Shown here piece after piece: positions 9,901 through 14,314 of a stretch of DNA of 14,314 nt (the first letter of the stretch is position 1; each line of letters begins with the position of its first letter). Source of the stretch: Bacteroidales bacterium (lineage in GTDB: Bacteria; Bacteroidota; Bacteroidia; Bacteroidales; UBA3663). The position numbers and the translations under genes were made by a program. Under the pieces are notes generated by a model. That model saw only the letters and a program-made list of their open reading frames with translations, was not told where the DNA came from and searched no databases. The stretch covers positions 1 through 14,314 of the forward strand of contig SFEH01000051.1 in the NCBI GenBank assembly GCA_004557315.1. Reading direction: 5' to 3'.

Positions 9901-11146
9901 ATGGCAGCTCAAGAAAGGCTCTGTCGGTTCGGTCTATGGCGGCTGCAACAAGTCGGATGCCGTAATCTACAACGAGGAGGGCGACAGCAACCTCCATCCT
10001 GACACCACCGTCAAAGCAGGTCTGGTGCTCAACCTCGACTACCCTGACTTCAGTGCCGCCAACGTGTTCGGAGGCTGCCGCATGGGCAATGTCCACACCC
10101 GAAAGATTGAAGATGGCAAGCCTGTCAATGTGATGCTTGCCAACAACCAGTACGGCACCATCATCAAAGTCAGAGCTGGCAAATACGGCAGAATCTTTGG
10201 CGGCAACGATGTGTCGGGCAGAATATACAATGGCACGCACGTCCTTCTCGAAGGCGGCGAGATCAATGAGGTGTTCGGTGCAGGAAATGGCGAATATATC
10301 TACCAGTATTCGCCTGATGTCAACGAGATAACCGAGTGCTACGACCCTGATGCCAAGATGTATTACTACAAGATCCCAGCAAGTCCTGACTATGAGGGAG
10401 CCTATGCCAACGACTTCCAGAAGATGCAGGCCATCACTGCTGCGCGTCCGAACATCATCAAGACTCTGGTCGAGATCTCTGGCGGCATGAGAGACGGCAA
10501 GCGTCAGATTGTCAAAGTCAACGATGCCATATATGGAGGTGGCAACTGTGCCACAGTCTATAGCAACAAGCAGCATGGCAGAATCACACTTCAGATTGGC
10601 GACTACTGCTCGATCGAGAATCTGTATCTCGGCTCGAATGGAGCTCCGCACATCCGTCCCGACTATATGTCGCATTTGCTCAAATACAACAATATGGGAA
10701 GTCTCTCCCAGACCGACAGCGATGGTCGAACCCTACTCGACTACCACATGGATGCTGTTATCATGTATGGTCTGCCAGAGCACTTCACCTTCCACCGCAA
10801 CTACGAGCACTGCCATATCGGCTCATTCTTCATGGGCGGCAACCGAGGTTCGCTGTGTACCCATGGCGAGCTCAGCCTTGTCTTCCCTCCTTCCCTCAAG
10901 ATCCGCGACAAGATCGTAGGAGGCTCAAATCAGGCCGACATCCTCATCAAGGGTTCTGACGATCAGGCCGACATCATCCACTTGGGCGGCATCCTGTGGG
11001 ATGGCATCGGCACCAAGCCAAAGATCATGCTCGAAGTCAACAGTATGTTCGAGAACGAGAACGGTGAAGAGTCAGTCGCCCAGGTCTATCCTGGATGCTA
11101 TCAGAGCGGAAAGATCGAAGGAGAAGTGAATGTCTCAATAAAATAA
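3941..11146 (+). CDS. Giant secreted repeat protein, probable beta-solenoid
   Basis: A 2401-residue protein; its molecular function is not recognised. Residues 1-28 are a signal peptide (hydrophobic core VFVLLGLFFI, cleavage after SLA) with no lipobox cysteine. The reading frame also extends to a TTG at 3905, but that lies in the promoter motif, so the ATG at 3941 is preferred. Residues about 33-250 resemble beta-helical GLUG-type repeats (IGGLVG at 171-176 and 212-217). Residues about 290-450 look like one or two Ig-like beta domains. PAGNDSNDGLSPEKAVRTM (477-495) resembles the start of pectate-lyase-like or DUF1565-type beta-helices. From about residue 763 to the end, some thirty or more units follow of the type strand, INISGGTI, then VFGGGxG or VYGGxDVSG. 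The protein ends mid-repeat, and no type IX secretion sorting domain, anchor or membrane segment is seen. A surface adhesin, or a glycan-binding or glycan-degrading helix, are possible roles. Confidence 0.8.
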   Translation: MTLQSLTHQIATVFVLLGLFFISTTSLANTDSWNGTVHRPSNGAGTEDNPILINSAEEFAFLLQNYDYNNGVCIHKHYKLTCDIDMSSCRWTYGAAGTENKSFRAHFDGDGHKISNIVVPVLNSNTELNLGVFPMLGGDEVFESVIENLEIDGITFEFANKAFNAKKQFNIGGLVGQMYRNSRIENCIVNGMTVKDANPSNLSFNDRGFLRIGGLVGNRQETFGGNFNEEYLETINIVNCYGLGSADLSNITGKKEHFHIELEQGTKSEGTHNGIKWHKMQNNRYSFFPAVATISEESSDASGRHFKAVIAEGSGARMRWTVDGKEHTSTSTECTVPFDVKDRSIAFELLDNNGNIIASDADLIQPADLKLSITSTKNGNSYVLKSEIIGEGSNALANEFVYSWKDLSNGNKVVGSSATLTGALNGHTYYLTATHRRWKFCTISGFYSFNNPIFVSLNGINADDAKRYTIDRKTTYPAGNDSNDGLSPEKAVRTMKKAYQLIKSSQIGNNIIVIMGDYDQNIFNVFTDEQYKENNPDYFKKDKPAIITGQYGNICNGKLLLRSTSCVIDADTRFENLTVHGNNDYVRIMAQEHDITFGHGMMMEQYSTIEPGRGLIDGSLVPNISIYGGFKDLDNATATRRENTIHLMSGYYGRVTAGSFYSRVNEETGNVTGTPRDPVRTRIIIDISNHKNPSAFTFDVGLAIAGQSNGSCYAVTSIDVSGSSRVGRAIGGNLGYGRKSWAKKADGSKSDRPSDSFFGQSTINIRGGNINEIYGTSLGRSGKVINPDENVTDSISTYFYGKSVINISGGMVRNTIYGAGGSGVTGLSLKNDYHTFDPFIPYSQSNGEIAYGSFDKIRNRMPKVVVSADSLIDLNKSSVTINVMDKAFLRGSVYGGGYGFSNQIYTSMALCQAGDIFGDTYINISGGTIDGHVFGGGKGTTSYLDNNDLTGYPVINGVQQGKDYFNSLAFVYGSTHINISGGTIKGMVFSGGEGSFYRPTSEYNSANLTSNMASVVGNTYLNISGDAKLNDFVFGGGNYGNILRSKSVHESGSTYVTIDGGKIQNSIFGGGHGHIDIEHPERSIIAEIEGDAHVLIKNGEFDWIPESSKFDTIRYYGIYGSGLTASIVHGDTYVEARRSLFSKEFLEKAGLNLWDYGKPWDKRFTLCGGGFGEMTDVMGNTNVLIDVDGDFDFDPSIFTDADNAKDITAKPYLNFMDIFGGGLLGNVEGSSNVTIKGRPFIRNVYGGSLVGNIGLMDMDLNGNIYTPSNEHRNYLTSTTVNFISGSAHCVFGGGLMGNICGETQVNIGSDDPESNKNIFIKTVYGGNDVTGSIAGSNNALYGTNINIYGGTINGNVYGSGNGQYGHYDQPTSDFELNSVLNASIGREHPHVASASISISGIDENNRTTINGTVYLGGNNTTVGQFVRDINDRPQYGQLREVLVPNSGRARLNLGDHVTIANLSMGSNGGNLMEYIPSYTLDGTHWTKGYESQKDFEHFCRTVDMSCVPLLTFNSDRSFDNQFAINDLYGKQKVFDTHDEMDAKDIIIGNFIGGGFSGSMTADSVYNYTLPAGLTITGNVIGGCQNAYFRYVETQGDSIGAVREYIGGFMPYNKDIKQYHRLQLNIFCKFAPAKLTKGDDGTSLLSGSNIFGGCYEYGIIHGAASINMHSDLIGASDASAEMLANLASDTYDCCQIFGAGKGQNTEVIGNTYVSLSGADFNGIKSIPNVINVYGGSMEGRVIGKSNVVCDLQTMGATAQDAATHGVWNKIFGGGKMGDVVAESRLVPGLQAPAGVGTTVRIFSGQFNEVFGGSRIADIEGGSFVEINDKGQDHFHTVINRVYGGSDVSGNIGIGTYKNTEGEEITTNTYVRITESPEEGTAYSGFPFIGELYAGGNGKASGVNEQHPDVDMTYLDIAGGTLLDVYGGANNSHVRKATNILVNYKDSEAIAKTDLIPAVQKIIRGQEVKYNINRLFGGNNQMDMTIQPEWQLKKGSVGSVYGGCNKSDAVIYNEEGDSNLHPDTTVKAGLVLNLDYPDFSAANVFGGCRMGNVHTRKIEDGKPVNVMLANNQYGTIIKVRAGKYGRIFGGNDVSGRIYNGTHVLLEGGEINEVFGAGNGEYIYQYSPDVNEITECYDPDAKMYYYKIPASPDYEGAYANDFQKMQAITAARPNIIKTLVEISGGMRDGKRQIVKVNDAIYGGGNCATVYSNKQHGRITLQIGDYCSIENLYLGSNGAPHIRPDYMSHLLKYNNMGSLSQTDSDGRTLLDYHMDAVIMYGLPEHFTFHRNYEHCHIGSFFMGGNRGSLCTHGELSLVFPPSLKIRDKIVGGSNQADILIKGSDDQADIIHLGGILWDGIGTKPKIMLEVNSMFENENGEESVAQVYPGCYQSGKIEGEVNVSIK
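6227..11143 (+). repeat. Gly-Gly solenoid repeats encoded in the giant gene
   Basis: This part of the gene encodes the repeated units. Examples are SVYGGGYG, HVFGGGKG, DFVFGGGNYG, SIFGGGHG, IFGGGLLGNV, VFGGGLMGNI, VYGGNDVTG, VYGGSDVSG and IFGGNDVSG. Most are preceded by a short strand pattern such as INISGGTI. Spacing varies from about 30 to well over 100 residues because of inserted loops. At the DNA level most copies are diverged. The closest short matches seen are ATCAAyATCTCGGGCGGAAC at 6704-6723 and 6869-6888, which encode INISGGT. Confidence 0.75.
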
Positions 11147-11161
11147 TGACAGAGTGGGAAT

Positions 11162-12085
11162 ATGTTCACCATTATCCTCATCATGCTCAGCGGCATGGCT
11201 GCAGGTTACCTGTTCCGTCATCACCGTTGCGTCTTTCTGCCTGTGGTCATCACCACTCTCATCTGGGTACTGCTGTTCCTGTTAGGACTGGAAGTTGGCT
11301 CAAATCAGCAACTCATCCATGCCCTTCCTACATTGGGTGTCGAGGCTCTTGCAATCACATTTGCAGCCTTGGCAGGATGTATGGTGGGATCATGGTTGCT
11401 GTGTAAATATGTCAGTAAAAGCACTGGAGGCAGGACAAAGAAGAATGTCACCGAGACTGACCGCACCGAAGAAGGCAACCCACTGAAAGGCAGTCTCATC
11501 ATTGTCTCATTCTTCATCTTTGGCTGTCTTGTGGCATATTTCGGTTGGCTTCCTTTCGATCCTACTTCCATCGACTTCAGTTTCTATGCTCTATGCTGTC
11601 TCATGTGCTGCGTAGGGTTCAGCATAGGCAATGACCCCGAGACTATCCGCAAGTTCCGTCATCTCAGCCCTCGGCTTCTGCTGTTGCCGTTGGTCACCAT
11701 ACTCGGCACCTGGGCAGGATGCGCATTGATTAGCCTTGTACTGAATGGGCGTTCGGTGTTCGACTGCTTGGCTATCGGTTCTGGCTTCGGCTATTATTCA
11801 CTCAGCAGCATCTTCATCACCGAATACAAAGGACCCGAACTCGGCACCATTGCTCTGTTGAGTAACATCATCCGCGAGATAGCCACATTGCTTCTTGCGC
11901 CTTGGATGGCTTCTGTTTTCGGACGACTTGCGCCAATCTCGGCTGGTGGTGCCACCACGATGGACACCACACTGCCCATCATCATCAAATCCTGCGGTCA
12001 AGATCTTGTCATCGTCTCAATCTTCCATGGTTTCGTGGTCGATTTCACAGTTCCATTCTTAGTCACTCTATTTTGTTCATTATAA
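11162..12085 (+). CDS. lysO: LysO-type lysine exporter (DUF340 family)
   Basis: A 307-residue inner-membrane protein of the usual LysO length; in Escherichia coli this family (YbjE) exports L-lysine. Hydrophobic segments fill residues about 2-18, 25-45, 60-82, 110-130, 140-156, 170-195 and onward. They are split by a hydrophilic loop (about 84-108, rich in Lys, Thr and Glu) that separates the two halves. Family-type motifs are LGLEVG (41-46), GFSIGNDP (152-159), GSGFGYYSLSS (206-216), NIIREI (235-240) and MDTTLPII (267-274). In many Bacteroidetes the two halves are encoded separately; here they are one chain. The ATG at 11162 is 15 bases after the stop of the giant gene. No promoter is seen between them, so read-through transcription is likely. 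No convincing terminator follows the gene. Confidence 0.85.
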   Translation: MFTIILIMLSGMAAGYLFRHHRCVFLPVVITTLIWVLLFLLGLEVGSNQQLIHALPTLGVEALAITFAALAGCMVGSWLLCKYVSKSTGGRTKKNVTETDRTEEGNPLKGSLIIVSFFIFGCLVAYFGWLPFDPTSIDFSFYALCCLMCCVGFSIGNDPETIRKFRHLSPRLLLLPLVTILGTWAGCALISLVLNGRSVFDCLAIGSGFGYYSLSSIFITEYKGPELGTIALLSNIIREIATLLLAPWMASVFGRLAPISAGGATTMDTTLPIIIKSCGQDLVIVSIFHGFVVDFTVPFLVTLFCSL

Positions 12086-12183
12086 GCAGATGTTGTTCAA
12101 CTAACATTAACCGCCTTTTTGACGTCTATTCTGCGATCTTCTATATACGTTCAACTCGCTATCAAAGTTTTGATAAAAAATCA

Positions 12184-12215
12184 TTTGTTTTTTAGACAGA
12201 AAAGGTGTATCTTTG
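12184..12215 (+). promoter_or_regulatory. Bacteroidetes-type promoter of the GH109-like gene
   Basis: TTTG (12184-12187) is followed after 20 bases by TATCTTTG (12208-12215), a full match to the TTTG / TAnnTTTG pattern. Transcription would start near 12221 and leave a leader of roughly 43 bases before the ATG at 12264. The TTG at 12213 inside the motif is therefore not a credible start codon. Confidence 0.75.
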
Positions 12216-12263
12216 CCACGCTGTTTGGACATCAGCGTGCCTGCAGCATATAGTTCGGAGATT

Positions 12264-13472
12264 ATGAAGCATATAGAAGAACATCCCAATACCTCTACAG
12301 TCGTGCCAGATGTGCTGGCACTGGCCTGCGAACCGATTCCCTGCGTGCGTATAGCCTTCATCGGACTGGGCAAGCGGGGCAAGGAGTCCATACACCACTT
12401 CCTGCACATGCAGGGAGTAGTCATTCAGGCGGTATGCGACCTCAATGAGGAGAACCTCCACTTTGCCCGTTGCCTCGTGGCCAGCCATGGCAAGGCCTTG
12501 CCATGTGAGTACAGACGTGCTGAAGATTGGCGCGAAGTGTGCAGCCGTGAGGATATCGATCTGGTTTATGTCTGCACCAACCGTGAGCTCCATACGAAGA
12601 TAGCCCTCTACGCCATGGCGCAGGGCAAGCATGTGGCATTGGAGGTGCCGGCAGCCAATACGGTGGCCGAGTGCTGGGCTCTGGTTGATGCGGCTGAGGC
12701 AACACGCCGCCACTGCATGATGCTCGAAAACTGCTGCTACGACTGGTTTGAGCTCACTGTGCTCAACATGATTCAGCAAGGACTGCTGGGTGAGGTGTTT
12801 CATGTAGAGGGAAGCTATGTACACGACCTGCGTCACCTGAATTTTGACGAGCGTCTATCCTACCATCGTCTCTGGCAGATGGAAGGCAATCCCTACCCCA
12901 CGCACGGTCTGGGACCCATCTGTCAGGCATTAGGTATCCACCGTGGCGACCGTATGACTTGGCTCACCTCCGTCTCAGGCGGACAGTTCAACTATCCTAC
13001 GCTAAGTCAGCCGCTCTCTCCCGAAGCCTACACGTTAGGCAATATCAATACGACCATCATCAAGACAGCACGCAACAAGACCATCCTGTTGCAACACGAC
13101 ATCTCCAGTCCTCGTCCATATACCCGCCGCTACCTGATCAGTGGCACCGAGGGCTTTGCTCAAAAAGGATCACCCCATGTGCTGACGCTCTCATCCCAAC
13201 CTGATGCCAGCGTAGAAGAGCTGATGAACCTTTACGAGCACCCCTTTGCAAAAGAGATTGGCGAATTGGCTCGTCGCGTGGGCACCCACGGAGGAATGGA
13301 CTTCATCATGGATTACCGACTTATCTATTGCCTGCAGCATGGTCTGCCACTCGATATGGATGTCTATGATGCCGCCGAGTGGTCGTGCATCATCGAGCTT
13401 TCGGCACGTTCGGTAGCGAACGGCTCCCAGCCCGTCGAGATACCAGACTTCACCCGAGGCCGCTGGAAGTGA
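12264..13472 (+). CDS. GH109-like NAD-dependent glycosidase (Gfo/Idh/MocA fold)
   Basis: A 402-residue protein of the Gfo/Idh/MocA oxidoreductase fold. The N-terminal Rossmann domain has GLGKRG (34-39) for the dinucleotide and EVPA (127-130). The second half carries motifs shared with glycoside hydrolase family 109: NCCYDWFELTVLNM (156-169), YPTHGLGP (211-218) and HGGMDFIMDYRL (342-353). GH109 enzymes such as alpha-N-acetylgalactosaminidase use bound NAD+ to oxidise, eliminate and re-reduce the sugar. Tyr211 and His214 probably match the active-site Tyr/His pair of the Elizabethkingia enzyme; this is aligned by memory. Many relatives carry a Tat or lipoprotein signal, but none is seen here. 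A cytoplasmic location is therefore inferred, although about 27 residues precede the Rossmann strand. The true substrate is unknown and simple dehydrogenase activity is possible. It is a monocistronic unit; no transporter or other glycan gene adjoins it. Confidence 0.8.
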   Translation: MKHIEEHPNTSTVVPDVLALACEPIPCVRIAFIGLGKRGKESIHHFLHMQGVVIQAVCDLNEENLHFARCLVASHGKALPCEYRRAEDWREVCSREDIDLVYVCTNRELHTKIALYAMAQGKHVALEVPAANTVAECWALVDAAEATRRHCMMLENCCYDWFELTVLNMIQQGLLGEVFHVEGSYVHDLRHLNFDERLSYHRLWQMEGNPYPTHGLGPICQALGIHRGDRMTWLTSVSGGQFNYPTLSQPLSPEAYTLGNINTTIIKTARNKTILLQHDISSPRPYTRRYLISGTEGFAQKGSPHVLTLSSQPDASVEELMNLYEHPFAKEIGELARRVGTHGGMDFIMDYRLIYCLQHGLPLDMDVYDAAEWSCIIELSARSVANGSQPVEIPDFTRGRWK

Positions 13473-13648
13473 ATAGAAAATGGATAGATATATTTCACTT
13501 GTGTCCAAAACACTCTATGAACTCACGATAGTCTCTGATAGGCATGACGTATCGATAGTAGAAGAATGAGGATGAGAAGAATAGAAGCGAAGAAGCAGAT
13601 GAGGTAAGATGTGAAGGAGAGAAGGTGTTAAGATGTTCATTGTCTTTG
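13473..13648. other. Non-coding spacer with a purine-rich tract
   Basis: No gene is seen. From 13561 to 13620 the + strand is strongly purine-rich (about 51 of 60 bases are A or G), with many GAAGA and GATGAG words. No terminator with a T tract follows the GH109-like gene. Together with the repeats that follow, this makes a stretch of about 500 bases (13473-13977) without a supported gene. Confidence 0.6.
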
Positions 13649-13764
13649 TAAGGTTTTTTATTAGGTTTTAAGGTTTTGAGGTTTTAAGGTTCTTTGACAG
13701 CGCGGAGCTACCTCACAACCTTATAACCATATAACCATATAACCTCACAACCTTATAACCATAT
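13649..13764. repeat. Large imperfect hairpin 1 (GGTT arm / AACC arm)
   Basis: The left arm (13649-13690) is built of GGTTTT and AAGGTT words. The right arm (13709-13764) is built of AACCTTAT and ATAACC words, so the arms can pair over tens of bases in several registers. The apex lies within 13691-13708 (TCTTTGACAGCGCGGAGC). The right arm carries a 22-base direct repeat (13711-13732 and 13743-13764, containing CCTCACAACCTTATAA), and the first 16 bases recur at 13937-13952 in hairpin 2. It looks like a dispersed intergenic repeat or a miniature non-coding element rather than a simple terminator, since no T tract follows. Confidence 0.7.
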
Positions 13765-13907
13765 CAGTAGTTTTCCCCCACAAAATCCCTACATTTCCCC
13801 GAGAATTAGTAAGGGATGCGTGGGTAATTCGTGGGTGTTTATAAGGGTTTTTAGGTTCTTTATGAGGTTTTTAGGTTTTAAGGTTCTTTGACAGCGCGGA
13901 GCTACCT
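13679..13907 (+). repeat. Identical 35-base core present twice (13679-13713, 13873-13907)
   Basis: The two copies are identical over 35 bases. Each begins AGGTTTTAAGGTTCTTTGAC and ends GCGCGGAGCTACCT, and each forms the apex of one hairpin. Their starts are 194 bases apart in the same orientation. The arms outside the core differ in detail between copies, so the core is the most conserved part. Confidence 0.85.
13777..13824. repeat. Small hairpin between the two large ones
   Basis: CCCAC (13777-13781) can pair with GTGGG (13820-13824), and ATCCCT (13785-13790) with AGGGAT (13812-13817), separated by a small internal loop. The hairpin sits in the middle of the repeat block, so the whole block can fold as three consecutive stem-loops. 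Confidence 0.5.
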
Positions 13908-13952
13908 TATAACCTCAAAACCATAAAACCTTATAACCTCACAACCTTATAA
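13837..13952. repeat. Large imperfect hairpin 2 (GGTT arm / AACC arm)
   Basis: The left arm (about 13837-13885) reads TATAAGGG, TTAGG and GAGGTT words, and the right arm (about 13903-13952) reads ACCTTATAACCTC words. They meet around the second copy of the 35-base core. Same design and orientation as hairpin 1, with a different order of words in the arms. Confidence 0.7.
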
Positions 13953-13959
13953 GACGGTG

Positions 13960-13967
13960 CAAAGATA
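13960..13967 (-). promoter_or_regulatory. -7-like motif pointing left into the hairpin block
   Basis: Read on the minus strand this is TATCTTTG followed by CACC, a match to TAnnTTTG and to the common TTTGCAC start context. No TTTG is found at the right distance upstream. If active, it would transcribe leftwards through both hairpins. It may equally be a chance match or a conserved end of the repeat element. Confidence 0.25.
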
Positions 13968-13977
13968 GGGCTAAAAA

Positions 13978-14314
13978 ATGGGTGCTAATCCGTATTTGTC
14001 CGTATTTGTGAAAATAATATCTAAATTTCTTATTATTAATGCCTTCAAGCCCCATATAATACGGAATTTTCTTGCAAAACAGGAGAAAATTATCAAAGAA
14101 AAAGAATTGGGATTTGAAGAACTTGTTAATGATACTTTCGAAGCAGGCTTGAAATCTGAAACAAACAATGTTTCAAAAAAATACAGCTTCTTTGTAAAAG
14201 ATACAGCTGAGTTTGAACAGTTTGCTGATTTTGAACCGATTACAAATCTTTCTGCAGAAGAAGCTGTTAAAACTTTTATTGAACAGAAAAACAAAGACTT
14301 AAGTGCCGGCATCG
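13978..14314 (+). CDS. Partial unidentified gene, AT-rich, cut by the right edge
   Basis: An open frame of 112 codons runs from an ATG at 13978 to the window end without a stop; a TAA lies at 13972-13974. The product from about residue 30 on looks like a genuine, mostly soluble protein (KQEKIIKEKELGFEELVN, then SFFVKDTAEFEQFADFEP and SAEEAVKTFIEQKNKDL), rich in Lys, Glu and Phe. Codons are strongly AT-ending (GAA, AAA, TTT, GCT, CTT, ATT), unlike the CTC, AAC and AAG habit of the genes upstream. The first 10-15 codons cover an intergenic-type repeat (13990-14009), so the annotated start may be wrong or the coding part may begin at a junction. The family is not recognised. Foreign origin, such as a mobile element, or an assembly join is plausible. 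The minus-strand frame across the same bases reads like a shadow. Confidence 0.5.
   Translation, partial: MGANPYLSVFVKIISKFLIINAFKPHIIRNFLAKQEKIIKEKELGFEELVNDTFEAGLKSETNNVSKKYSFFVKDTAEFEQFADFEPITNLSAEEAVKTFIEQKNKDLSAGI
13990..14009. repeat. Tandem 10-base duplication CCGTATTTGT
   Basis: CCGTATTTGT occurs twice back to back. It lies between the hairpin block and the AT-rich open frame, close to where sequence composition changes. Confidence 0.8.

Noticed and set aside
9188..10675. Long minus-strand open frame of 495 codons inside the giant gene
   Set aside because: It is antisense to a region of strongly biased codons and repeats. Its product is low in complexity (Asp, Val, Ala and Ile rich), with no recognisable motif, and similar shadows occur at 5450-6220 and 7436-8110.
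11146..11406. ATG overlapping the giant gene's stop (TAATG), with an open frame to 11406
   Set aside because: The product is His/Pro/Ser rich and not membrane-like. The overlapping frame from 11162 gives a clear LysO protein.
12086..12183. Terminator after lysO
   Set aside because: Only a 4-base GTTG/CAAC pairing and scattered T runs are present; no stable stem is followed directly by a T tract.
12213..12263. TTG start 17 codons upstream for the GH109-like protein
   Set aside because: It falls inside the TATCTTTG promoter element, so it would not be transcribed. The ATG at 12264 follows at a sensible distance.
13495..13684. Minus-strand open frame ending in MPIRDYREFIECFGHK
   Set aside because: The long part reads through the purine tract as Ser/Phe-rich low-complexity sequence with no early start codon. 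From its only ATG it is just 16 codons, so it cannot be supported as a gene, although it could be a remnant.
13649..13952. CRISPR array
   Set aside because: The repeat cores occur only twice, are embedded in inverted arms and lack regularly spaced unique spacers; no cas gene is near.
13971..14312. Minus-strand open frame of 113 codons at the right edge
   Set aside because: The + strand frame over the same bases gives a more protein-like Lys/Glu-rich product with consistent codon use. The minus frame is Ser/Phe/Leu rich, as expected of a shadow.

Overview
The window looks like chromosomal DNA of a Bacteroidales bacterium, most likely of the Prevotella group. This rests on Bacteroidetes-type promoters (TTTG, about 19-20 bases, TAnnTTTG), weak or absent Shine-Dalgarno sequences, the gene content (an oadG-oadA-oadB sodium-pump operon and a GH109-type enzyme), and intergenic repeats built from GGTT and AACC words. 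No rRNA, tRNA, CRISPR array or transposase is visible. All genes that can be called read on the + strand.

Layout. Positions 3-113 may hold the last codons of an upstream gene. Positions 217-3792 form a complete transcription unit: a promoter, then oadG (341-601), oadA (638-2479) and oadB (2486-3733), then a strong intrinsic terminator (3757-3792). It encodes the gamma, biotinylated alpha and beta subunits of a membrane decarboxylase that couples decarboxylation, most likely of oxaloacetate, to sodium export. A second unit begins at a promoter-like motif at 3900-3907. It encodes a very large secreted protein of 2401 residues (3941-11146) with a signal peptide, GLUG-type repeats near its N-terminus and a long tract of Gly-Gly repeat units that probably folds as a beta-solenoid. 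Only 15 bases separate it from a LysO-type lysine exporter gene (11162-12085), so the two may be co-transcribed. A third unit has its own promoter (12184-12215) and encodes a GH109-like, NAD-dependent glycosidase or oxidoreductase (12264-13472).

From 13473 to about 13975 the sequence is non-coding and rich in structure. It holds a purine-rich tract, two large imperfect hairpins that share an identical 35-base core, a smaller hairpin between them, and a promoter-like motif on the minus strand. At the right edge (13978-14314) an AT-rich open frame with different codon use runs off the end. It may mark a mobile-element boundary or an assembly join.

The points most worth a second look are three. 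The first is the giant repeat protein, which has a higher-order internal duplication and ends mid-repeat with no recognisable sorting domain. The second is the paired-hairpin repeat at 13649-13952. The third is the compositional switch at the right edge.
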